Shown: one piece after another, positions 38,126 to 46,097 of the stretch | Layout of the letters: the number at the start of each line of letters is the position of its first letter | Numbering within the stretch: position 1 is the first letter of the stretch | Origin: Paracoccus tegillarcae | Lineage (GTDB): Bacteria; Pseudomonadota; Alphaproteobacteria; Rhodobacterales; Rhodobacteraceae | Direction of reading: 5' to 3' | DNA: 64,000 bases | NCBI RefSeq assembly: GCF_002847305.1 | Contig: NZ_CP025408.1 | Coordinates: 2,315,001-2,379,000 of the forward strand | Position numbers and translations under genes: made by a program | Notes under the pieces: model-generated | Seen by the model: only the letters and a program-made list of their open reading frames with translations | Databases searched by the model: none | What the model was told of the DNA's origin: nothing

Positions 38126-39025
38126 CATGCCGGGATCAAACTGCGCCACCTGCGCGCCTTTGCCGCCATTGCGGACGAGGGTAACCTGTCGGCTGTCGCC
38201 CGCATGCAGGGCATCACCCAACCCGCGCTGAGCCGCACTCTGGCCGAGTTGGAGGACCTGCTGGGCACACCGTTGTTCCGGCGCGAGAACCGGCGCCTGA
38301 TCCTGACCCAGCAGGGCACGCTGTTTCGCCGCCATGTGCATCAGGCGCTGCAACTGCTGGATGCTGGCGCTGCGGCGCTGCGGCCCGGGACCATGGCAGG
38401 GATTGTCCGGGTCGGTATCCTGCCGACGGCGGCCACGCGGCTGTTTCCGCGCGTGGCGCTGCGGCTGCGTGAGGTCGCGCCCGAGACACTGCTGCAGATA
38501 GAGACCGGGCCGCACACCTATCTGGTGCGGCTTTTGCGTGACGGGCAGATCGACCTGATGATCGGTCGGATGCCCGATGCGGGCGAGATGGCGGGACTGG
38601 CCTTCCAGCACCTTTATGAGGAACCCGTGGTGTTGGTTGCGCGCGCCGGGCATCCGTTGGCGGATCAGCCGCCGGCCACACTGCTGCGTCAGGTGCCGGT
38701 GGTGATGCCCCCCGAAACCGCAATCATCCGCCGTCCGGTGAACGAGTATCTGGCGGGGCTGAACATGATCGGGCTGCGTCCCGCATTCGAGACCGCCGCC
38801 CTTGCCATCGGGCGCGGCATCCTGGCCGATTCCGATGCGGTCTGGTTCATCTCGCGCGGGGTCGTGGGCGCCGAGTTGGAGCGCGGCGATCTGATCCAGA
38901 TCCCCACCGGCGTGGGCTATCTGTCGGGCGCCGTGGGGCTGACCCATCGCCAGTCGGGCCCGCCGGTGCCGGGTTTGCAGCTGCTGATGCAGCTGGCTCA
39001 GGACGGTGCCCGCGACCAAGCCTAG
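38117..39025 (+). CDS. pcaQ: LysR-family regulator PcaQ
   Basis: 302 residues. Winged HTH at about 9-65 (KLRHLRAFAAIADEGNLSAV, then TQPALSRTLAELEDLLGTPL), with a periplasmic-binding-like effector domain after 95. Divergent placement from pcaCHG and the KLRHL opening match PcaQ, which activates pca genes in response to beta-carboxymuconate-type intermediates. Alternative start at ATG 38123. Its stop overlaps that of the facing quiC gene (CTAG). Confidence 0.88.
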   Translation: MIMHAGIKLRHLRAFAAIADEGNLSAVARMQGITQPALSRTLAELEDLLGTPLFRRENRRLILTQQGTLFRRHVHQALQLLDAGAAALRPGTMAGIVRVGILPTAATRLFPRVALRLREVAPETLLQIETGPHTYLVRLLRDGQIDLMIGRMPDAGEMAGLAFQHLYEEPVVLVARAGHPLADQPPATLLRQVPVVMPPETAIIRRPVNEYLAGLNMIGLRPAFETAALAIGRGILADSDAVWFISRGVVGAELERGDLIQIPTGVGYLSGAVGLTHRQSGPPVPGLQLLMQLAQDGARDQA

Positions 39026-40899
39026 CGCCTTGGCACTGCGGCGGGGCGCGCACCGCGTTTCTGGGCGCCGATGCGGAAGGGCGCGTTCGGTGCGCCGTAG
39101 CCCTGATACCCCGCCCCGCGCTGCACGATCTCAAAGAAGAAACCGCCCGTTTGGGTGTTGGAATAGAACTGGAAGAAGTGGCCGCTTTCATCCTCGTCAT
39201 AAAGGATATTCGCCGCCTGCATCCGGCCCACCAACTCGGACGACAGGCCAAAGCGCGCTTGCACATCACCGTAGTAATTCGCGCCGATCTGCAGCACCGG
39301 GAAATCACGGGCCGCCATCGCATCGGCGGTTGCAAAGATGTCATCGGTGGACAGCGCGATGTGCTGGACCGAAGATCCGAAGCTGTCCTCGATAAAGCGA
39401 CCGGCCAGCGTGCCGCGCGCCTCGGCGCCGTTCAGCGTCACCCGCAGCCCGCCCGATTGCATCGCCTGGCTGCGCACCAGCCCCGACGGATCGGCCACAT
39501 CGACCATCGGTGCCTTCTGGGCGTCGAAAATGCTGGAATAGAACAGCGCCCAACTGAGCATTTCGTCATAGGCCATGGTCTGCGCCAGGTGATCAAAGCC
39601 GGTCAGGCCTGCGCCATCGGGTGCCGGCTGGGTGGTAAAGTCGATGTCCCAGATGCGGCCCAGATCGGTGCCCGCATCCAGAAACCGGATCATGCTGCCA
39701 CCGACGCCGCGGATCGCGGGGATCGACAATTCGCCCTCTCGGCTGGCCTGCGGATGCGGGCGGGCCAACAGCGCGGTGGCGCGATCAAACCCGGCCTGCG
39801 CGTCGGTCATCATCAGCGCGATCTCGGACACCGTCGTGCCATGGGCCAGGTAGGAACTGTTCGCGAAGCCCTGGCTATCTTTATTGACCAGAATATTCGC
39901 GCCACCCTGACGCCACAGCGTCACCGGCTTTGAGACATGGCGCCCGGCAGCGGCAAAGCCCATGCTTTCCAGCAGCGTCTCCAGCGCGGGGGCGTCATCT
40001 GCGGAACTGGCGAATTCGATGAACTCGATCCGCTGCACCGGCTGCGGCGCGGGGAATGCGGGCAGGTCCAGCGGCAGCGCGGGTTCAGTGCGGCGCACGC
40101 GATCGACCGCGTCGATCAGGCTGCGATGACCATCCTGCGCCACCAGCCGGGGCAGGCCGGCCCGGAACTGGTCGTTAAAGATCTCGAGGCTCAGCGGCCC
40201 ATCATAGCCCGTGGCCATGACCGCCCGCAAAAAGCTGGTGATGTCCAGATCGCCTTCGCCGGGCATATTGCGGAAATGGCGCGACCAATACAGCAGATCC
40301 ATGTCGATGGCCGGCGCATCGGCAAGCTGGACGAAAAAGATGCGGTCGCCGGGGATGCTGCGAATGCTGGCCGGATCAATGCGGCGGCCAAGCGTGTGAA
40401 AGCTGTCCAGGATCAGCCCGACATTCGGATGATCGGCGCGGCGCACGACCTCCCATGCGTCGCGGTGGTCGTTGACATGGCGGCCCCAGCACAGCGCCTC
40501 GAAACCGACGCGCACGCCATGTTCGCGGGCCAGATCGCCCAGCTCAGCGAAATCCTCGGCCATGCGGTCGATGCCGCCCAGTGCCTGCGGATGCACGGAT
40601 GAGCACATCAGGATCAGGTCGGTGCCCAACTCGTTCATCAGTTCGAACTTGCGTTCTGCGCGGGCAAAGGCACGGGCGCGATGGGGTTCGGGCAGACCCT
40701 CGAAATCGCGGAAGGGCTGGAACAGAGTGATCTCCAGCCCGGCATCGCGCACCATTCTGCCGACCTCTTGGGGCGCATGATCCGAGGCCAGGAAATCCTG
40801 TTCGAATATCTCGATGCCGTCAAAGCCGGCCGCCGCGATGGCGTCGAGTTTTTCGGTAAAGCTGCCGGATATCGAAACAGTCGCGATCGAGGTTTTCAT
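39022..40899 (-). CDS. quiC: 3-dehydroshikimate dehydratase, two-domain QuiC type
   Basis: 625 residues. The N-terminal TIM barrel (1-280) has the metal ligands Glu134 (FEALCWGRH), Asp165 (LILDSFH), Gln191 (FVQLADAP) and Glu239 (SLEIFND), the same numbering I recall for Pseudomonas QuiC1. The C-terminal half (about 290-610) is a 4-hydroxyphenylpyruvate dioxygenase-like vicinal-oxygen-chelate unit with VQHIALSTDDIF, GHFFQFYS and FFFEIVQR. It dehydrates 3-dehydroshikimate to protocatechuate. It is the last gene of the tctCBA-aroE-quiC operon, overlapping the dehydrogenase gene by ATGA. Confidence 0.93.
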   Translation of the reverse strand: MKTSIATVSISGSFTEKLDAIAAAGFDGIEIFEQDFLASDHAPQEVGRMVRDAGLEITLFQPFRDFEGLPEPHRARAFARAERKFELMNELGTDLILMCSSVHPQALGGIDRMAEDFAELGDLAREHGVRVGFEALCWGRHVNDHRDAWEVVRRADHPNVGLILDSFHTLGRRIDPASIRSIPGDRIFFVQLADAPAIDMDLLYWSRHFRNMPGEGDLDITSFLRAVMATGYDGPLSLEIFNDQFRAGLPRLVAQDGHRSLIDAVDRVRRTEPALPLDLPAFPAPQPVQRIEFIEFASSADDAPALETLLESMGFAAAGRHVSKPVTLWRQGGANILVNKDSQGFANSSYLAHGTTVSEIALMMTDAQAGFDRATALLARPHPQASREGELSIPAIRGVGGSMIRFLDAGTDLGRIWDIDFTTQPAPDGAGLTGFDHLAQTMAYDEMLSWALFYSSIFDAQKAPMVDVADPSGLVRSQAMQSGGLRVTLNGAEARGTLAGRFIEDSFGSSVQHIALSTDDIFATADAMAARDFPVLQIGANYYGDVQARFGLSSELVGRMQAANILYDEDESGHFFQFYSNTQTGGFFFEIVQRGAGYQGYGAPNAPFRIGAQKRGARPAAVPRR

Positions 40900-41741
40900 A
40901 CCGCTTCATCCGTTGTCATCAGTTCGTGGCGCAGCGCGTCCTGATCCAGCGGCAATCCGGCAAACAGATCCCAGGCATGGATGCCCTGAAAAAAGAATAA
41001 CTCGTAACCCGAAACGATGGTCAGCCCGCGCGCCTCGGCATCTTGCAGAAACTGCGTGTCAGGCGGGGTATAGACCGCATCGAAGGCCCATTCCGCCCCG
41101 CGCAGCGCATCGGCGTCGACGGGTGTGCCGTCATAGCCGACCATCCCGACGGGCGTGCAGTTGATGACGCCCGCCGCGCCCTTGGCTGCCTCTTCGGCGC
41201 TGGTATGGGTGGTGATCGTCAGTTCAGGCGCGGCACGGCGCAGGTCATCCGCCAAAGCCGCGGCCTTGGCCGCATCGCGATCGACCAGCCGCAATTCGGG
41301 CGCGCCAAGCGCGATCAGCCCAAAGGCCACCGCGCGGCCCACGCCGCCCGTGCCGATCATCAGCGTCGGACCGGGCGATGCCTCGCCGCGTACCAATCGG
41401 TATCCCGCGACAAAGCCCGAATAATCGGTGTTGTAGCCTTCGGGGCCGTCAGCCCCGAAGATCACAGTGTTCACCGCCCCGATCGCCGCGACCAGCGGAT
41501 CGTCGATCCGCACCTTTTTTGCCGCGCGTTCCTTATAGGGATAGGTGATGTTCAACCCGCGAAAGTCAACCGCCGCGCAATCGGCAAAAAGCTGATCGAA
41601 CTCGCGGCCCATCTGTTCGGGGATCAGCCGGTCATAGGTCACGGTGACACCGTTCTGACGGCCCGCCAGCGTGTGCAGCAGGGGCGCGCGCGATTTGACG
41701 ATATTGTCCCCGATCAGTCCCAGATGCAGGGTGTTGGCCAT
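40896..41741 (-). CDS. Shikimate/quinate dehydrogenase (catabolic AroE-like)
   Basis: 281 residues. GLIGDNIVKSRAPLLHTLAG opens the substrate domain. The catalytic Lys is in NITYPYKERA near 69 and the catalytic Asp in GYNTDYSGF near 107. The nucleotide motif is MIGTGGVGRAVAFGL near 128. The S-G-F after NTD, in place of G-x-G-F, is the form I associate with quinate/shikimate dehydrogenases of catabolic operons. It probably oxidises shikimate or quinate with NAD(P). ATG 41741 overlaps the tctA stop by one base. Confidence 0.88.
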   Translation of the reverse strand: MANTLHLGLIGDNIVKSRAPLLHTLAGRQNGVTVTYDRLIPEQMGREFDQLFADCAAVDFRGLNITYPYKERAAKKVRIDDPLVAAIGAVNTVIFGADGPEGYNTDYSGFVAGYRLVRGEASPGPTLMIGTGGVGRAVAFGLIALGAPELRLVDRDAAKAAALADDLRRAAPELTITTHTSAEEAAKGAAGVINCTPVGMVGYDGTPVDADALRGAEWAFDAVYTPPDTQFLQDAEARGLTIVSGYELFFFQGIHAWDLFAGLPLDQDALRHELMTTDEAV

Positions 41742-43258
41742 TATTCTGCTTCCTCTTTGCGGGCGGGCATCATCCGTGCCTTCAGTTTGCGCCAAAGCGG
41801 TGTCTGGCTGAAAAAGATGAACACGACGGCCAGAAACAGGATCAACGACAGCGGACTGGTGACGATGCCATGGAAAAACCGGCCCAGATCCTCGCGCTCC
41901 GAGATGATAGCCCGACGCCAGTTATCGTCCAATAGCCGCGACAGGATCACACCCAGAATCACCGGACCCAATGGATAACCATAGGCGCGCATGAAATATC
42001 CCAGCACCCCAAAGGCCAGCATCCAGTAGACATCGGTGATCGAGTTGTTGACCGCATAGGCGCCCACGATCGACAGCAACATGATCAGCGGGATCAGCAC
42101 GGCGCGCGGCATCTCGACGATCTTGGTGAACAGCTTGATGCCGGTCAGACCGAAGAGCAGCATGAAGAAGTTCGCCACAACCAGCGCGCCGACGATGAAC
42201 CAGAACATGTCCGGCTGGTCGATCATCAGCATCGGACCGGGGTTCAGCCCGTGGATGAACAGCGCGCCGATCATGATGGCGGTCACCGCGTCGCCCGGAA
42301 TGCCAAGCGTCATCATCGGGATAAAGGCCCCGCCAACCGCCGCGTTATTGGCGGTTTCGGGCGCAACCAGCCCTTCGACGGCGCCATCGCCAAAGCGGCG
42401 GCTGGGGTTCTTGGTCACACGCTTGGCGTGGTCATAGGCCATCAGTGCCGCGATATCGCCGCCCGTGCCCGGCAGCGCGCCGATGACGACACCGATGGTC
42501 GAGGTCTGCAGAGACAGCGGCAGGTATTTCTTGACCGTGCCAAAGCTGGGCACGATGCGGCTGATCTTTTGCTTGATGGCCGGCGCATCCAGATGATGCA
42601 ACTGCGCCAATGCCTCGGAGACGCCGAACATGCCGATCATGACGGCGATGAAGGAAATTCCCGATTGCAGCAGCGGCAGGTCATAGGTGAAGCGGCCGGT
42701 AAAGGTCAGCGGGTCCATCCCCACCATGCCGATTATGATGCCGAACGCGCCCGAAAAGATGCCCTTGACCAGGCTTTCCCCCGACAGCGACCCGACCAGC
42801 AGGATGCCAAGAACGGCCAGCAGCATATAGTCGCGCGGCTGGAATGTCAGGGCAAAGTCGGACACGGTCGGGGCTGCCAGCGCCAGCACCGCGATGCCGA
42901 TAAAGCCGCCCAGGAATGACATGACCGTGCTGACCCCGATGGCCTCGCCTGCCTCACCGCGCTGCGCCATGGGATAGCCGTCCATGGCTGTGGCGATGGC
43001 GGATGGTGCGCCCGGAATGTTCAGCAGGATCGCCGTGCGAGAGCCGCCATAGACCCCGCCCATGAAGATGCCGATCATCAGCGCGATGGCCGGATAGACA
43101 TCCCACGAGAAGGTAAAGGAGATCAGGATCGACACGGCCATGGTGACCGACAGGCCCGGAATGGCGCCGATATAGACCCCGGCGAATGTGCCCAACCCGA
43201 CCAGCAACAACAGCTCGGGATTGGCGAAAACGGTCAGGAATGCAGACAGGGTTTCCAT
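41741..43258 (-). CDS. tctA: Tripartite tricarboxylate transporter large permease TctA
   Basis: 505 residues, about eleven membrane segments. Signature regions are GVYIGAIPGLSVTMAVSILI near 30, MGGVYGGSRTAILLNIPG near 71 and GALPGTGGDIAALMAYDHAK near 260. The C-terminal half has TLGIPGDAVTAIMIGALFIH. It uses the ion gradient to import a carboxylic acid delivered by TctC. Here the context points to a hydroaromatic acid such as shikimate or quinate rather than citrate. ATG 43258 is one base from the tctB stop. Confidence 0.95.
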   Translation of the reverse strand: METLSAFLTVFANPELLLLVGLGTFAGVYIGAIPGLSVTMAVSILISFTFSWDVYPAIALMIGIFMGGVYGGSRTAILLNIPGAPSAIATAMDGYPMAQRGEAGEAIGVSTVMSFLGGFIGIAVLALAAPTVSDFALTFQPRDYMLLAVLGILLVGSLSGESLVKGIFSGAFGIIIGMVGMDPLTFTGRFTYDLPLLQSGISFIAVMIGMFGVSEALAQLHHLDAPAIKQKISRIVPSFGTVKKYLPLSLQTSTIGVVIGALPGTGGDIAALMAYDHAKRVTKNPSRRFGDGAVEGLVAPETANNAAVGGAFIPMMTLGIPGDAVTAIMIGALFIHGLNPGPMLMIDQPDMFWFIVGALVVANFFMLLFGLTGIKLFTKIVEMPRAVLIPLIMLLSIVGAYAVNNSITDVYWMLAFGVLGYFMRAYGYPLGPVILGVILSRLLDDNWRRAIISEREDLGRFFHGIVTSPLSLILFLAVVFIFFSQTPLWRKLKARMMPARKEEAE

Positions 43259-43259
43259 G

Positions 43260-43832
43260 TCAGGCACCTCCGCCAAAAAGATTACGGAAAAACTGCAGCA
43301 TCTCTGCCTCGGGGAAGACGCCCGAGGGCATCAGCACCGTGAAGATGATGCGGAAGATGACGTAGATCAGCAGCAGCGAGCCTAAAGCGACGGCCAGCGT
43401 CCTGCCCCAGTTCTGACGCCACAGCATCTTGATCGCGACGGTCAGGAACAGCGCCGCGGTCGGCAAAAAGCCAAGCGGCCGCAGCAGAACACCAAAGGCC
43501 AACAGCAGCAGCGCCATCACGATCAGCACGGGTGGCAGGATCTGCTGCTTGAAGGTCTCACCCGAGATCGGGGGCAGTCGCCGGGTGCGCGTCGCGATTA
43601 ACGCGGCGGCGATCACCATGACGAGCGTGGTCGCCATCGGAACCGTGCCGGGCGCAGACAGCGCCTCGAACCCGGAAATGTCATAGGCGCTCCAAAGCAG
43701 GAACAGGCTAAACGCGAGTAACAGGAAGGCAAAGACCGCCTCGCCCGGGCGACGGGTGTCGCGCCGTTCTTCGTGCAGATCGTCGGCTTCGAAATCCTGC
43801 ATCGCGTCTGTGTCGTGATCGGTCGGGGACAT
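43260..43832 (-). CDS. tctB: Tripartite tricarboxylate transporter small permease TctB
   Basis: 190 residues. An acidic cytoplasmic N-terminus of about 35 residues is followed by four membrane segments (FAFLLLAFSLFLLWSAYDI, TTLVMVIAAALIA, PPVLIVMALLLLAFGVLL, LAVALGSLLLIYVIF), the TctB layout. GGAGGG lies just before ATG 43832; a start four codons earlier is possible. Confidence 0.92.
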   Translation of the reverse strand: MSPTDHDTDAMQDFEADDLHEERRDTRRPGEAVFAFLLLAFSLFLLWSAYDISGFEALSAPGTVPMATTLVMVIAAALIATRTRRLPPISGETFKQQILPPVLIVMALLLLAFGVLLRPLGFLPTAALFLTVAIKMLWRQNWGRTLAVALGSLLLIYVIFRIIFTVLMPSGVFPEAEMLQFFRNLFGGGA

Positions 43833-43900
43833 TGCACCCTCCATGTCGCACAGGTTTCAGGACAAGAGCGGCGCGGCAGGTCTGGCGGCGCCGGGATGCA

Positions 43901-43918
43901 CAGGGCCCGCAGGCCCTG
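43901..43918 (-). other. Intercistronic hairpin between tctC and tctB
   Basis: A perfect 7-base stem CAGGGCC / GGCCCTG with a CGCA loop in the roughly 100-base gap after tctC. No U-run follows. Such hairpins after a binding-protein gene often protect its mRNA, giving more binding protein than permease. Confidence 0.45.
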
Positions 43919-43936
43919 CGCAGGTATCACGGATGA

Positions 43937-44941
43937 TTACTCGGCCGGTTGGGCGATGCCGAACTCGTCGGGCGAGGTCTTGGTCAGGCCAGCATCCTGC
44001 ATCAGCCAGGCGGTGGTCGACTGCCAGTCTGTCAGAAAATCCTGCGCCTCCTGGCCGCTGATATTCATCGACGTGAAGCCGCGATTGGCCATCAGTTCCA
44101 GAAATTCCGGCTGTTCGGCCGCTTCCTTATAGGCGGCGATCAGCTTTTCCACGGCTTCGGCCGGGGTGTCGTTCTTGACGAAGATGCCGAAGAACGGACC
44201 CCAGGGCAGGTATTTGTTATAGCCCTCATTGGCGGCTGCGGCGGTCTGAACGTCGGGCAGGGATTCCAGCGGTTCGGTTTCAATGACCAACAGCGGCTTG
44301 ATCGCCCCAGCACGGATGCTTTCGATCGCGGCGCCCAGCACTGCGGGCATCACGTCGATTGCGCCGCCTTGCAGCGCGGTCAGCGCCGGACCATCGCCAT
44401 CATAGGGCACAGAAATCACGTCCTGCTCGCCCTCGACCGCATTGATCATCGCGGTCACGACCGACGGCAACCCGCCGGGCCCGGTCGAGCCAAAGCGAAC
44501 CTCGCCCGGATTTTCAGCGATATAGGCCAGCATCCCGGCATAGTCGTCAAAGGGTGCATCGGCCCCGGCAACCAGAACCGGCGTGCCGCGTGCCAGAATG
44601 TTGATCGGGACAAAGTCGCTGTAATCCTTTTGGCCCAGACCCATCACCTTATAAAGCAACGGGTTTTCGGCGCCCATGAGCAGCGTATAGCCATCGGCAT
44701 CTGCCCCGGCGACCTGGTTCAGCGCGATGGCACCAACGCCGCCGGTGATGTTCTGCAGCACGACGGTGCCGCCCAGGACGTCTTCGGCATGCGGGGTTAC
44801 GGCACGCATCACAGTATCGGTCGAGCCGCCCGCACCCCATTGGATGACGCCTGCGATTTCCTTGTTGGGGTAATCTTGCGCCGTTGCGCCGGTGACAGCG
44901 AAGACCAGTGCAGATGCTGCGCCGATGATTGCGTATTTCAT
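43937..44941 (-). CDS. tctC: Tripartite tricarboxylate transporter substrate-binding protein TctC
   Basis: 334 residues with a signal peptide (MKYAIIGAASALVFAVTGATA). The mature Bug-type protein follows: YPNKEIAGVIQWGAGGSTDT near 24, GGVGAIALNQVAGADADGYT near 66 and FGSTGPGGLPSVVTAMINAV near 148. Bug proteins bind the carboxylate of their ligand. GGGAGGAACCC precedes the start. It is the first gene of the tctCBA-aroE-quiC operon, 77 bases from the conserved promoter block. Confidence 0.94.
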   Translation of the reverse strand: MKYAIIGAASALVFAVTGATAQDYPNKEIAGVIQWGAGGSTDTVMRAVTPHAEDVLGGTVVLQNITGGVGAIALNQVAGADADGYTLLMGAENPLLYKVMGLGQKDYSDFVPINILARGTPVLVAGADAPFDDYAGMLAYIAENPGEVRFGSTGPGGLPSVVTAMINAVEGEQDVISVPYDGDGPALTALQGGAIDVMPAVLGAAIESIRAGAIKPLLVIETEPLESLPDVQTAAAANEGYNKYLPWGPFFGIFVKNDTPAEAVEKLIAAYKEAAEQPEFLELMANRGFTSMNISGQEAQDFLTDWQSTTAWLMQDAGLTKTSPDEFGIAQPAE

Positions 44942-45018
44942 GGGTTCCTCCCGGAAATTATAGAATCTACGGGCCATGCTCCTCGCCCGTTGCTGGTATG
45001 ATCACGCAAACGGACCCA

Positions 45019-45062
45019 TAACGTCAAATACCTAGATCAACGTAATATTAACATAATGTTAA
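45019..45062 (-). promoter_or_regulatory. LysR-type operator/promoter A, reading toward tctC
   Basis: Read leftward: TTAAC-N5-GTTAA (45062-45048, a T-N11-A LysR box), 15 bases, then GGTATTTGACGTTA (45032-45019) containing a TTGACG -35-like element. The same 44-base layout lies at 46015-46058. The box overlaps the stop codon of the LysR gene. Confidence 0.75.
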
Positions 45063-45991
45063 TCGCGTGGTGGCGTCGCGGGATCAAAATGCCCCCCGGC
45101 GGACAGGTCCAGCTCTTTGCGGAATTGCTGGATCGCGTATTCGGCAAAACCCGAAAGCGCGCGCCCTTTCTTGTGGGCAACATATGTGCTGATGCTGCTT
45201 GGTTCGACCAAAGGGCGGCGAACAAGGCCGGGCATATAGACCTCGGCCACCGAAAAAGCATCGATCAGCGCCACACCCAGCCCATGACGCACCAGACTGA
45301 CGACGGTCTGGGCAAAGCGGCCGCGGATGGAATGGACAGGGCTCAACCCCTGCGCCAGAAACGGTTCAATCAGCTTGGCACCATAAGGATCAGCCGGATC
45401 AACACCGATCAGTGGCTCGCCCACAAGGTCATGAACAGAGAGGGTATCGCGTATCGCCAGCGGGTGATCTTCGGGCATGATCACGACCAGTTGCCCCTGG
45501 GCGAGCAATTCATTTTCAACGCCGGCATTTTCCACAAGCGAACTCATGATCACGAATTCACCGCGTTCCAGCAGCAGATAATCAACCGTTTCCTCGATCT
45601 TCAGGATGTTGAGATCGATGAACAGATCGGGATAACGCTGTCGGATGTTGCGCATTGCGCGGGCGGCGATGAACTGCGCGACCGAGGGGGCCGAGGCAAA
45701 CGCCAACCGCACATCCTGACCCTTTTCCAGCGAGTCGATGGCGATCTGCAGGTTCTCGACGTCCTTGTAGACGGTGCTGATCTGGGCAAAGACCGGCCCT
45801 GCCTCGACCGAGGGAATGAACCGGCCCGCGCGGCGCTCGAACAGGCGGATGCCTAGCGATTCCTCGGTATGTTTCACCAGACGGCTGATGCCGGGTGCCG
45901 AGACGTTCAACTGTTCCGCCGCGCCGCTGATGGTGCCGCGCATCATGACGGCGCGGATGACCTCGACCTGTCGCAGGGTGATTTCGCGCAT
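45059..45991 (-). CDS. LysR-family regulator of the tct/flavoprotein locus
   Basis: 310 residues. Winged HTH at about 4-62 (LRQVEVIRAVMMRGTISGAA, then SAPGISRLVKHTEESLGIRL), effector domain from about 90. GGGAGGCAG precedes ATG 45991. It lies between two copies of the same putative operator, one in its own divergent promoter region with the flavoprotein gene, and one over its stop codon facing tctC. It therefore probably controls both flanking operons. The ligand is presumably the transported acid or a product. Confidence 0.92.
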   Translation of the reverse strand: MREITLRQVEVIRAVMMRGTISGAAEQLNVSAPGISRLVKHTEESLGIRLFERRAGRFIPSVEAGPVFAQISTVYKDVENLQIAIDSLEKGQDVRLAFASAPSVAQFIAARAMRNIRQRYPDLFIDLNILKIEETVDYLLLERGEFVIMSSLVENAGVENELLAQGQLVVIMPEDHPLAIRDTLSVHDLVGEPLIGVDPADPYGAKLIEPFLAQGLSPVHSIRGRFAQTVVSLVRHGLGVALIDAFSVAEVYMPGLVRRPLVEPSSISTYVAHKKGRALSGFAEYAIQQFRKELDLSAGGHFDPATPPRD

Positions 45992-46014
45992 CTGCCTCCC
46001 TCTCTGGCAGCAGT

Positions 46015-46058
46015 TTAACATCAAGTTAATTCGACTGCGCAATGGGTATTTGACGTTA
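46015..46058 (+). promoter_or_regulatory. LysR-type operator/promoter B, reading toward the flavoprotein gene
   Basis: TTAAC-N5-GTTAA (46015-46029), 15 bases, then GGTATTTGACGTTA (46045-46058), the same elements and spacing as the block at 45019-45062. A -10-like TGTGAT follows at 46074-46079, before the ATG at 46098. The box also sits 23 bases upstream of the LysR start, allowing autoregulation. Confidence 0.75.
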
Positions 46059-46097
46059 GCGGCTTTCCCGCGCTGTGATGGGCGCGAAGGGGGCAAT

